Shown here piece after piece: positions 9,248 through 18,706 of a stretch of DNA of 64,000 bases; the stretch's first letter is position 1; each line of letters begins with the position of its first letter. Made by a program: the position numbers and the translations under genes. Origin of the DNA: JAWKOK01 sp963848115 (GTDB lineage Bacteria > Chloroflexota > Anaerolineae > Caldilineales > Caldilineaceae); NCBI GenBank assembly GCA_963848115.1, contig CAWKCP010000007.1, positions 992,001-1,056,000 of the forward strand, read 5' to 3'. The notes under the pieces are model-generated. The model did no database searches and was not told the DNA's origin. It saw only the letters and a program-made list of their open reading frames with translations.

Positions 9248-10099
9248 TCAATTACTGGATGAACCAGCAATTGAAGCTTTTTCGAACTCATTGCCGTCAT
9301 CCTCACTCTCGTCAATGGGCACAAGCTCAATCTCACCAAATGTTGCACTCTGCACGGCGACCAATTCGTGCTGTTTGATCAGTTCCAAGACGGCCAAGAA
9401 CGTCACGATCACCTCAACCCTCGTTTGCTTCTGACTCAGCAGTTCGACAAACGAGACCGATGCCGGTCCGTTGCTTTCCCCGTGACTGCTCCGCCTTCGC
9501 GTAACAGTGCTGGAAATGTAGCTGCGGACATTGTCAATCTGCTCGGCAACGGTGATCGAATAGACGCGTACCCGCGGCATGGGCGGATCGCTTGGAATGC
9601 GTGCCAACGCCCGCTGAAGCGCAGCGTTCAAACCGGCAACATCCACATCGCTCAGGTCGAGACGGCGCTCCAAGGCCGGACGCGGAGCCGTGCGTACATA
9701 GACACGCAGACCCGCCTCTTCTCTGGTACGCAACTGCTCGGCAACCTCCTTGAAGCGCTTGTACTCGATCAACTGGCGTATCAGATCGTCGGCACTGTCC
9801 TCCTCTTCATCGTCGTCGCCCGGGGGTTTCGGCAGCAGCATGCGCGACTTGATGAAGAGCAAGCGGGAGGCAACCATCAAGAAATCTGCGATGGCTCCTG
9901 GTTCCAGTTCTTCCAACAACTCCAGCGTGCGCAAATACTGGTCGGTGACGCCAACCAAGCTCACTTCGCTTATGTCAAGTTCGTCCCGCTCGATTAGGTG
10001 AAGAAGCAGATCAAGCGGACCCTGAAAGACGGGCAACGTCACAGGATACGCAGAGCCGAGATCGTTCGGCTGTCCAAAGGGGTTAGGCTTCGCCGACAC
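9248..10099 (-). CDS. scpA: Segregation and condensation protein A
   Basis: 283 residues with the diagnostic N-terminal FQGPLDLLLHLIERDELDI (about 25-43), then VTDQYL and the helix ending F-I-K-S-R-M-L-L-P. An acidic linker follows (D-D-D-E-E-E-D), and a winged-helix C-terminal part with VSFVELLSQKQTRVEVIVTF and AVLELIKQHE. ScpA is the kleisin subunit that bridges SMC heads. The start is GTG at 10099-10097, which overlaps the stop TAG of the upstream gene (TAGTG), so translation is coupled to the large amidase-like protein. That is an unusual partner, because scpA is normally followed by scpB, which is absent here. The short downstream gap (to the convergent stalk gene) shows no clear terminator. 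Confidence 0.96.
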   Translation of the reverse strand: MSAKPNPFGQPNDLGSAYPVTLPVFQGPLDLLLHLIERDELDISEVSLVGVTDQYLRTLELLEELEPGAIADFLMVASRLLFIKSRMLLPKPPGDDDEEEDSADDLIRQLIEYKRFKEVAEQLRTREEAGLRVYVRTAPRPALERRLDLSDVDVAGLNAALQRALARIPSDPPMPRVRVYSITVAEQIDNVRSYISSTVTRRRSSHGESNGPASVSFVELLSQKQTRVEVIVTFLAVLELIKQHELVAVQSATFGEIELVPIDESEDDGNEFEKASIAGSSSN

Positions 10100-13000
10100 T
10101 AGAAATCAACCTCAAATGAACGGAATCGGCGGCCAAGGCGCGCCAGTTCGGCCAACATACGGCCGGTCTCATCCTCGTTGCGCCCTGCGATCCTTTCCAC
10201 CTTGCATCCGCTGTTTCGGAGCAGTTGCTCGGTCGCTTCGTCGAGGCCGGCCTGATTGCCCACGATGGTAACATATTCAGCGTTGCGGGCATCATCCAAG
10301 CTGAAGCCCAGGGTAGGGCGGAAGCGAGCGACGTACCCGATGGCATTGATGAAATCTTGGCGAGCCAGCGGGCCTGGGTAGTCTCTTTGCCAGAAGAGCA
10401 TATAGTGGCGAATGCTCTTGATGCCGATGCCCTTTTTGACCTGATCGATCCGCGCGAACAACTGATCTCGCCAACGATTGCCGCCGGTCCACTCACTGCC
10501 GGGGCAGACGGTTACGTTGTCCGGAAACTCACGATGACCATAAACTCTTGCCAGAGGGATGTCATGTTCCTGCATCAACCAGGCAATGAGGTGCGCGCCG
10601 GAACGAATCTGGGCCGACGTGGGTGTCTGACCATTCATGAAGCTGCCGGCAAAGGCGACCCCGATGGTATAGCTATTGTGCTGGAATACATGATAGCTGA
10701 CGGTTTCCAGCTCGTTGGTCTGGTCAATGGTCCCGTCAGCATGGATGAAGTAGTGATAGCCGATGCCGGGCCAGGCTTCCTTGCCACGGCCGGCGTCTGC
10801 GTTCACATGCAGTTCGGCGATACGGTTGAGGCTGATGGAGGGCATTGTCGCGGTGTGATGGACGGCGACATGAGTGATCTTGTTAGCCGCCCTTCGCTCG
10901 TATCGTAACGTAGGATGGCGCGGTAATTGATCAACGATGTCGTGGACCGCTGGAGCCGGCACATTGAGATAACTGGGTTCTTCCTGGAGCGCCGCCAGCT
11001 CGTTCTGAAGCAATTGGTTGTCAGTCTGGAGCCGTTGTCGTTGCTCCTGCATCGTAGCCGAATTATGCTGCAATACCTGCACTTGGCGCTCCGCCTCATC
11101 CAAACGCGCACGCAGCTCTCGCTCAACCTCTGTCGGATCGATCAAGCCGCTGGCACGCCGCACGGCCACAATCAGATCATGCTTCCAGTTCAGCCCATCC
11201 ATCCACTGTTCGCCAGGAGACACATGGTCGACAAATTCCGAAAGTCCCATAATCTGATCAACTGAAGTGCGCGGAAAGCGATCCAACAGCCAGGCGATCA
11301 ATTGTGCACCGGCATAAAGCTGCGCAGGGTCCGGGACCGAGTGGTCGAATATTCCAGAAAACGCGACGTTGATCGCATGGGACAAATAAGGAAGATTTGT
11401 CTCAACCACCTCATCCAATGGCTGGGTCTGATAGATGATTCCGCCTTCGTCGACACAGAAGTCGTACAGAATGCCAGGCCAGTCGGGCATGTGAGACTCG
11501 GCGATGCGCTGCAATGGCACGCCCGGCTCCATCCCCGTACAGTTGATCACGATATACTCGACGCTGTTCGAACTACGCAACACATAGCGGGCGGCATCGC
11601 GAGGCAGTCGTTCCACAATATTCTGGATGGGCGGACGCCGTTCCTCACTGTCAGGCTTGACCGCCAGTTGTGACCGCAGATCCGTCACATCAAGCTGAAG
11701 GCGCTCATTGAGTGCCTGCAACTGCGCCTGTTCGCGCTGGGAGGCCTCTATCTGAGACTCCATTGCCTCAAGTGTGCGTTGGGCCTCCTCCTGACGGTCG
11801 CCTTCGTCCTCATCCCGTTGCCGACCTGCGCCGACGGAAAGGGCGGCCATGCGCAGTTGCACCTGCCGCCGCAGTAGTTCCTGCCAATTGGGCGGCTTGT
11901 AGAAGGTCGTTCCCGGACTGTCAGTACGCGTCAAGTGCCCGAGACCAATAATGTCATCGGTTCCAAGATCGAGTTGTCCCGCCAACCATGCACAGAGGCG
12001 ACTGGTGGACTCAAGCTGAGTCAATGGCGGCGGTTCTGTACCGAAGTTTCCCAGCAAGCAGATGTTGGCACCATGCAGGGACCAGTCACTGCGCGGATCG
12101 GCAACATCTTCTAGTTCGCTAACTTTGTAGACCTGACCGCTCCCGTCTACGACAAAGTCATAGACGATGCCGGGATAGCCATGATTGACATGTGCTTGGG
12201 CGATAATCTCCAGACTCAACCGGGGATCGGCCCCGGAATGACTGATCACCACATAACGAATCTGGTCAAGACTGCGCCGGGCATAGGCAGTACCGCTGCG
12301 GGGCAAGCGGCTACTGAGATCCTGAAAGAGGGGAACCAGAAGCGCTGCGGTTCCACCGCCCCCTTCTCGATCCACCGGAACACCCGCGCCCTCAACCGTG
12401 ATCCAGCGAGTAAGGACGGGCGACCCCATCTCCTTGAACCAGGTGACCCCCTCCTGAATCAGATCAAACTCGATCGTGTAATTGCCCGGTTCGTCAGGCA
12501 GGGCAACTTCGACGTCGATGGAAATCGTCTCGCCTGGTTCAACATCATGAGGTACATCGGTGCGTAGCTCTTTGTCCTCAGGCATATCCAGACGATGGCG
12601 GTTGCGATAATAATGGTAGCCGAGCCGAAAGGGATTGCCGCCGCCCCATGTCCAAGTGGTGCTTCCGGCATTGCGTAGTTCGAGCGATGCAATGATCGTT
12701 TCACCAACCGAGACGTCGCGGGGTAGATGATCATCGATCCACTGGATGCGAAACGGCGAGACCGGTTCAGCCGGGGCCGACGCCTTGGCCGGACGCGAGG
12801 TCGTGGCCGAAGTGAAGCGCCAGCGATATTCCCGCTTCAATGCCTCAGAAAAATCTTCGATTACCTTCTGTTTGCCGTCGATATACCATTTATCGATCCG
12901 GGGCCAGCGATACAGGACCAAACTGCGAATGAGTTGGCTTCCTGTCTGCCGATTCCATTCATCGATTTCACCGTAGGCCTGTTGGATCCAACCCTGGTTG

Positions 13001-13899
13001 CGATCGACCCAAGGCTCAATTTGGTCGGTCTCGGTGATGTAGGCAGGCAAGTGGCGCATCGAAGTCGGCACCGCGGCCATGAAATCCCGATAGGTCCGGA
13101 ACTCACGATGCCGCATCTGGAAGGGCGTGCCCATGGTTGCCTCACTGGTGATGAGCCCTGCATCGCCGCCCCGGGTGTAGGCGTGAAGGGCAAAGCCGTC
13201 GCAACCATCCGGCCCCAGTTGGTCCAGAATGTCGCCAAAATACTGGATCCAGTCGCCATTTGGGTTAGAGCCATAGACTGTCTGCGTGTTCCACGGAGCA
13301 ACCGCACCGACCAAAACCTGATCATCCTCATGGCCGGGCAAACGGTGAATTGCTTCCCGACAGAGGCGATAGCACCGGGCATAGAGCTCCGGTGTGATGA
13401 CTTCTCCGGGGCTGACGATTGCGCCCCTGGTCGTGCGAATCTCCGTTGAGAAATCCGGTAGTGCGTTGAAGCGCACAGCAACGCCACGCCGGTTCGGATC
13501 CGCCTCATCCGGCGGTCCCGAGCGGCGCGTCTGATGGCGCGACCAGTCAATTACGATGCCTGGCCGTTCGGCAGCATAGTTCATCTCATTGCCGATGATC
13601 CAGATTTTGCACCCGCGGCTGGTCGACACAAAATTAGCCACTCGCCGGGAAAAGACCTCGTATTGGCTGCTATGGGGTATGGTGCCGTCAGGCTCGTAGC
13701 CGTTGTTGATTCGGCACATAAGCCCAAGACCTTGGTCACTGAAGGACGAGAAGTCCACCCCGGTACGGTCGTCAGGATCATGGCCAACTGCCTCGCTGAA
13801 GAGAATCCAGCCAGGCCGGTCGGCGTCCAGCATAAGCTGTTCGCCCCCCGGTTCATATATGCCAAAGAGGAATTCTGATTCGTAGAGAGGGCCGGTCAT
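10099..13899 (-). CDS. Giant GH-A-like / Ig-like / triple PGRP (amidase_2) protein
   Basis: 1266 residues. Residues 1-365 form a TIM-barrel-like glycosidase module: IWIIGNEMNYA (acid/base Glu about 105) and AYITETDQ (nucleophile Glu about 290) sit where clan GH-A catalytic Glu residues are expected. About 383-500 is an Ig-like domain of the NBR1/Four-Trp type (L-R-N-A-G-S-T-T-W-T-W). Three peptidoglycan-recognition/amidase domains follow (about 515-670, 755-905, 985-1150), separated by coiled coils. Only the third keeps canonical zinc ligands: VHHTAT, YGHREF and CPGSEW. The first has SHSGAD/GHLTR/SPG, and the second has NCTGM/GLSEF/VSPG, so it looks catalytically dead. No signal peptide is seen. 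A ~100-residue C-terminal alpha/beta part is of unknown role. The gene is upstream of scpA and overlaps its start. It shares its N-terminal module with the next gene. Likely substrate: peptidoglycan or another wall glycan. Confidence 0.8.
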   Translation of the reverse strand: MTGPLYESEFLFGIYEPGGEQLMLDADRPGWILFSEAVGHDPDDRTGVDFSSFSDQGLGLMCRINNGYEPDGTIPHSSQYEVFSRRVANFVSTSRGCKIWIIGNEMNYAAERPGIVIDWSRHQTRRSGPPDEADPNRRGVAVRFNALPDFSTEIRTTRGAIVSPGEVITPELYARCYRLCREAIHRLPGHEDDQVLVGAVAPWNTQTVYGSNPNGDWIQYFGDILDQLGPDGCDGFALHAYTRGGDAGLITSEATMGTPFQMRHREFRTYRDFMAAVPTSMRHLPAYITETDQIEPWVDRNQGWIQQAYGEIDEWNRQTGSQLIRSLVLYRWPRIDKWYIDGKQKVIEDFSEALKREYRWRFTSATTSRPAKASAPAEPVSPFRIQWIDDHLPRDVSVGETIIASLELRNAGSTTWTWGGGNPFRLGYHYYRNRHRLDMPEDKELRTDVPHDVEPGETISIDVEVALPDEPGNYTIEFDLIQEGVTWFKEMGSPVLTRWITVEGAGVPVDREGGGGTAALLVPLFQDLSSRLPRSGTAYARRSLDQIRYVVISHSGADPRLSLEIIAQAHVNHGYPGIVYDFVVDGSGQVYKVSELEDVADPRSDWSLHGANICLLGNFGTEPPPLTQLESTSRLCAWLAGQLDLGTDDIIGLGHLTRTDSPGTTFYKPPNWQELLRRQVQLRMAALSVGAGRQRDEDEGDRQEEAQRTLEAMESQIEASQREQAQLQALNERLQLDVTDLRSQLAVKPDSEERRPPIQNIVERLPRDAARYVLRSSNSVEYIVINCTGMEPGVPLQRIAESHMPDWPGILYDFCVDEGGIIYQTQPLDEVVETNLPYLSHAINVAFSGIFDHSVPDPAQLYAGAQLIAWLLDRFPRTSVDQIMGLSEFVDHVSPGEQWMDGLNWKHDLIVAVRRASGLIDPTEVERELRARLDEAERQVQVLQHNSATMQEQRQRLQTDNQLLQNELAALQEEPSYLNVPAPAVHDIVDQLPRHPTLRYERRAANKITHVAVHHTATMPSISLNRIAELHVNADAGRGKEAWPGIGYHYFIHADGTIDQTNELETVSYHVFQHNSYTIGVAFAGSFMNGQTPTSAQIRSGAHLIAWLMQEHDIPLARVYGHREFPDNVTVCPGSEWTGGNRWRDQLFARIDQVKKGIGIKSIRHYMLFWQRDYPGPLARQDFINAIGYVARFRPTLGFSLDDARNAEYVTIVGNQAGLDEATEQLLRNSGCKVERIAGRNEDETGRMLAELARLGRRFRSFEVDF

Positions 13900-14034
13900 C
13901 GCTCAATGATTGCCGTTCTGGTGGCGCTGATGAATGGATAACTGGAGGGCCACTTCAGTGTACTCTCCAAGAGGCACTTTCAGCCATGAAGGCGTCCTGA
14001 CGATGGAAACTCACACCATGTGCCAGCGGACGCG

Positions 14035-14043
14035 ATTATAGCA
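14035..14043 (-). promoter_or_regulatory. Extended -10 promoter for the triple-PGRP/scpA operon
   Basis: On the minus strand TGCTATAAT (an extended -10, TGnTATAAT) reads toward the gene starting at 13899, leaving a ~130-nt leader. No good -35 is seen, which is normal for extended -10 promoters. Confidence 0.5.
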
Positions 14044-14109
14044 CATTTGTCGCGCGACGCCCCATGTTGACGCGGACAGAGAAGCGTCAAGAATCTTCCT
14101 ACCAGAGCG

Positions 14110-17100
14110 CTAGGGCCGCACCACATTCGGATGATCAGGGGCCATCCCGCTCCCGGACGGATGTGATTGAGCGGAAGCAGGGGCAGGGGCTGCCGAAATT
14201 CGCGCCGTCCATGGTAGAACATACGAGGGCAGGATGTAGTCCTCTGGGTTCATGTAGGGAAGCGGATCAGAAAAACCGCCCCAGCCATCGGTGCGATCGT
14301 ATGGATCGATCCGGATGGAGAAGTGTAGATGGGGCCCACTACTGTAGCCCGTGTCGTCTGTGTGGCCGATCAGGTCACCGCGACGAACCGCCTGTCCTTG
14401 TGCGACGGACATGTCGTTCAAGTGAGCATAGATCGACTCGCCCCAACCATGCCGAAGCTTGATGAAGTGGCCGAAACCGCTCCAGTCATGATAGACCACC
14501 TCGGACACGACACCGTCATCAATGGCCAACAAGTCAGTGCCTGTTGGCGTCAGAAAGTCGATTCCGTTGTGACCGCGCAGTGGAACGCCGTCGTAGGTAA
14601 ACTGGCTGTATACTTCTGGATTTTCGCCCCATAGTTGAGAGATACCGAACCGTCGCCTGAATGGGGCGCCAAGATAGAGACCCACATCTGAATTAGGGAT
14701 GTCGGTACCCGGCAATTTCGGCGGATGCTGCACGAGGCCGACGCCATTGGGCGCAGTCTCGGCGACCCAGCCGATCAGCGACCCCGCACTGTCCGTGATA
14801 CCGCCGACGCGCCACCATGTCAACCCATCGGCAACACGGGGCCCGTCCACGATATTCAGTGTTGTCGCCGGTGCAAAGGCGCCCATCGTGTCTTCCGCAG
14901 GTTTGTTCATATAGCCCGGTGAGCGGCGAATGCGTAGGTAGTCGGCGGCCTGAACGAGTTCGCCGACGTTGAACGCTTGATCATTGTCTGGATTATCAGG
15001 GCCAGGGTCCGTGGAACCTGTCTCAGGAGCCAGCAGTTGCACGCCATTTGGAGCAACCTCGGCAACCCATCCATCGACTAAAGCACCGGCAACGTCAAGC
15101 CTCACCAGCCACCAGGTCAGATCATCTGCCGCCTGAGGTCCGCCACGTACGATGCCTGACGTTTCGGGAAGCACGTCCTTGACGACATCCGCCTCATCCT
15201 TACCCACGTAGCCCGGCGTACGGCGGACACGGACATAGTTGGTCGTGATGACTGCATCACCGACCTGGAACGTGCCGTTCGGCTTGCCATTTCCAGGTAT
15301 GGAAGGCGGGTCGACCTCCTCAACCGGTTCCAAGAGTTGGATTCCGTTGGGATCGCTCTCGGCAATCCAACCATCAAGCGGACGCTGATCATCGCCAATG
15401 GTTCGCATGTTCCACCAAGTCAGACCATCAGCAGATGCTGGCCCCGACAGGATCGTCCCCTCGACGCCCGACGCCAGGGCCGTAATCACATCGTCAGCCG
15501 GTTTGTCGCGGTAGCCCGGCGTGTTGCGCAAGAGGGCGTGTGTCACAACGCGAGCGCGACCACCGACTCCCAGTTCACCATCGCCCCGATCGTCGGCCGG
15601 CCGCAGCAGAGGTACGCCGGCCGGCGTATTCTGGGCTACCCAGCCACTCTGAGATTGCAGTTGTTCCTCGGAAGTTGCCGTCTCAACACGCCACCAGACG
15701 AGGCCATCTGCTAACTGATACTCATCGTCAAGCACCGTCACCCGAGCACCGGCCGACAACACAGTCAATACGTCATCAGCGGCCTGATCGATGTAGCCCG
15801 GTGTCCTCCGTAAGTTCGTGAAGTCAGTTGTCGCCAACAGAGTTCCAGCCTCATAGTCGTTGGGAACAATCTGGGGTCGCCAGCGATAGTCATGGACGAG
15901 TGCGGCGCGGAAGTCCTCTATTACACCAGCCTTGCCGTCGATATACCATTTATCGATCCGCGGCCAGCGATAGAGCACTAGTGCATGTATCTGCTGATTT
16001 CCAGGCTGTCGATTCCAGTAGTCGATCTCTCCATATGCACGTTGGACCCACCCGATGTTGGCGTTTTTCCAGGCGACATCCTGATCGGTTTCCGTGATGT
16101 AGACAGGGAGGTGACGCATGTCCGCCGGAATCGCATTCATGAAGTCCTGATAGGCCCGGAACTCGTAGTGCCGGTCCTGGAAAGGCGGGTTCATCTTGGC
16201 ATCGCTGGTAATCAAATTCGCATCGGCCTGATGGGTGTAGGTGTGGATGGTGATGCCATCACAGTTTGCTCGACCGAGTCCCTCCAGAATGTCCTGGAAG
16301 TATTGCACCCGATCGCCGTTGGGATTGCCGGGGTAGGCGGTCTGGTTGTTCCATGGCGCCACAGCGCCAATCAATACCTGGTCATCCTCGTGACCCGGAA
16401 CCGCGTGGATCGCGTCCCGGCAGAGTCTGTAGCAGGTGACATAGAGTGAAGGCGTGATGACTTGCCCCCCTTGCCTAGGAGCCTGCTGGGGGGCTTGCTG
16501 AAGCTGCAACTCATCCGGCGCATCCTCGCCCTCATCATCGCCTTCATCATCGCCTTCATAGGCGTATAGTGCGCTCCAACGCTGTGGATCTGAGCGGTAG
16601 TGCGATTCTGAGAACTCGAAATCCGGCAAATCATCTGTTGCCGAAGCACCCGCTGGAATCTCTGTCGACGATGGCGGACTCAACGCTGCGTTCCGCTCAG
16701 AGGGCTTGCCTCCAAGTTGAGCCGAACCCATGCCACCACTGATGTTGCGAAGCAAGCCATCGAGAAGAGGTCTCATCCAATTGATGAAAGCGCCGGCAGG
16801 GCTGGGGCTGGAGGCTAAGCCGGAAGTCGTGCCGGAACTATCGTCGAGGGTGAGGGTCACTTCCTCAACCGTGGAACCATCAGCGCCCACACCGATGCCA
16901 CTGTCGGATTCGTCACTGTCCAGTTCGCCGGCATCGGACAAAGCAGGACGGGATGACACCGCGCTGGACGATCGACTTGAAACAGGAGGACGCTCAAGCG
17001 CATAGTTCATCTCATTGCCAATAATCCAAGTCTTGCAACCTGGACTCGCGGCCACGAAGTTGGCGCAGCGTGCGGCGAAGTCACGATATTGCCTACTGTT

Positions 17101-17325
17101 GGGTATGGTGCCGGCTGGCGCATAACCATTGTTCAGGCGGGTGATGATGCCGAAACCCTGATTGCTGTAGGGACGATAATCCCGACCCGATCTGTCTTGC
17201 GGGTTGCTGCCGATTCCCTCAGTGAAGACAATCCAGCCGGGATGCCCGGCATCCTTCATATATTTTTCACCACCGGGCTCATGGATACCGAAAATATTGG
17301 CGGCGTGAAACATCGGGAGGGTCAT
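14110..17325 (-). CDS. Giant GH-A-like / SH3b x4 / M23 peptidase protein
   Basis: 1071 residues from the ATG at 17325, chosen because GAGGAGAAAACG sits directly before it; the longer frame upstream overlaps the promoter. The N-terminus (IFGIHEPGGEKYM, then WIIGNEMNYALERP) is paralogous to that of the downstream giant, but a Ser/Thr/Gly-rich and acidic insert of ~160 residues (about 115-275) separates it from the rest of the barrel, which has PVYITETDQ with the second putative catalytic Glu. Four SH3b-like repeats follow, each with R-x-T/S-P-G-Y and a D-G-L-x-W-W pair and ending W-V-A-E-x-x-P-N-G. The C-terminus is an M23/LytM peptidase with HNGID (about 918) and HLHFS zinc motifs. No signal peptide is visible. 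The protein should bind the wall through SH3b and cut peptide crosslinks; the glycosidase activity is inferred. Confidence 0.82.
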   Translation of the reverse strand: MTLPMFHAANIFGIHEPGGEKYMKDAGHPGWIVFTEGIGSNPQDRSGRDYRPYSNQGFGIITRLNNGYAPAGTIPNSRQYRDFAARCANFVAASPGCKTWIIGNEMNYALERPPVSSRSSSAVSSRPALSDAGELDSDESDSGIGVGADGSTVEEVTLTLDDSSGTTSGLASSPSPAGAFINWMRPLLDGLLRNISGGMGSAQLGGKPSERNAALSPPSSTEIPAGASATDDLPDFEFSESHYRSDPQRWSALYAYEGDDEGDDEGEDAPDELQLQQAPQQAPRQGGQVITPSLYVTCYRLCRDAIHAVPGHEDDQVLIGAVAPWNNQTAYPGNPNGDRVQYFQDILEGLGRANCDGITIHTYTHQADANLITSDAKMNPPFQDRHYEFRAYQDFMNAIPADMRHLPVYITETDQDVAWKNANIGWVQRAYGEIDYWNRQPGNQQIHALVLYRWPRIDKWYIDGKAGVIEDFRAALVHDYRWRPQIVPNDYEAGTLLATTDFTNLRRTPGYIDQAADDVLTVLSAGARVTVLDDEYQLADGLVWWRVETATSEEQLQSQSGWVAQNTPAGVPLLRPADDRGDGELGVGGRARVVTHALLRNTPGYRDKPADDVITALASGVEGTILSGPASADGLTWWNMRTIGDDQRPLDGWIAESDPNGIQLLEPVEEVDPPSIPGNGKPNGTFQVGDAVITTNYVRVRRTPGYVGKDEADVVKDVLPETSGIVRGGPQAADDLTWWLVRLDVAGALVDGWVAEVAPNGVQLLAPETGSTDPGPDNPDNDQAFNVGELVQAADYLRIRRSPGYMNKPAEDTMGAFAPATTLNIVDGPRVADGLTWWRVGGITDSAGSLIGWVAETAPNGVGLVQHPPKLPGTDIPNSDVGLYLGAPFRRRFGISQLWGENPEVYSQFTYDGVPLRGHNGIDFLTPTGTDLLAIDDGVVSEVVYHDWSGFGHFIKLRHGWGESIYAHLNDMSVAQGQAVRRGDLIGHTDDTGYSSGPHLHFSIRIDPYDRTDGWGGFSDPLPYMNPEDYILPSYVLPWTARISAAPAPASAQSHPSGSGMAPDHPNVVRP

Positions 17326-17375
17326 CGTTTTCTCCTCATTGGATGTGGTCAGAAAGGGCATGGAGACTATGTCGG

Positions 17376-17404
17376 ATTCTAACACGAAGCCGATGGCCTG
17401 TCTA
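17376..17404 (-). promoter_or_regulatory. Promoter of the SH3b/M23 giant gene
   Basis: On the minus strand TAGACA, 17-bp spacer, TAGAAT, about 45 nt before the ribosome binding site and ATG at 17325. Confidence 0.5.
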
Positions 17405-17481
17405 CGCGCATATCGCTGAAGCAACAGGGATCTTGCGGACGTCGTGAGTTTGGTTTCGCTTCGTGGAGCGGGTTTCCTTAC

Positions 17482-17537
17482 CCCACAAAAAGACAAACGC
17501 AGGAGTCAGCATCGGATGTTCCCGAACCCCTGCGTTT
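17482..17537 (-). terminator. Terminator after the cysQ-like gene
   Basis: On the minus strand, AAACGCAGG and CCTGCGTTT form a perfect 9-bp stem around a 25-nt loop, followed by GTCTTTTTG. It lies about 70 bp after the stop at 17606. Confidence 0.75.
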
Positions 17538-17605
17538 ATGTCAACCATCCATCTTTTCGAGTTCTGTTGGACTTTGTCTTTCAGCTACCGTCCTTCAAGT
17601 AGGCT

Positions 17606-18472
<867 letters not shown>

Positions 18473-18666
18473 GGCTATCTGGTTCCCAACTGTTTGATGT
18501 GCGTCGATCAGCTGCGTCGCCGGAGGATCGTCGCATGCTCATTTGTGATTCTTGCCGGCCATCCATGAAATTCAGCAAACAGCGACCGGTGCGCGGCAAC
18601 ATTGCCGGCATGTTCTCCATATAGTGACTTCGAGGAGTCTGCTCCTGGGCAACCGAAGCGGCCCGA

Positions 18667-18694
18667 ATTCTAGCACAAATCGGAGGTAGTGCAA
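18667..18694 (-). promoter_or_regulatory. Promoter of the cysQ-like gene
   Basis: On the minus strand TTGCAC, 16-bp spacer, TAGAAT. This implies a ~188-nt untranslated leader with no structure I recognise. Confidence 0.5.
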
Positions 18695-18706
18695 GAACGA
18701 AATAGA

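Noticed and set aside
14110..17496. Longer start for the M23 giant at 17496
   Set aside because: The extra 57 codons overlap a good promoter and lack a ribosome site; ATG 17325 has a strong one and aligns with the paralogue's start.
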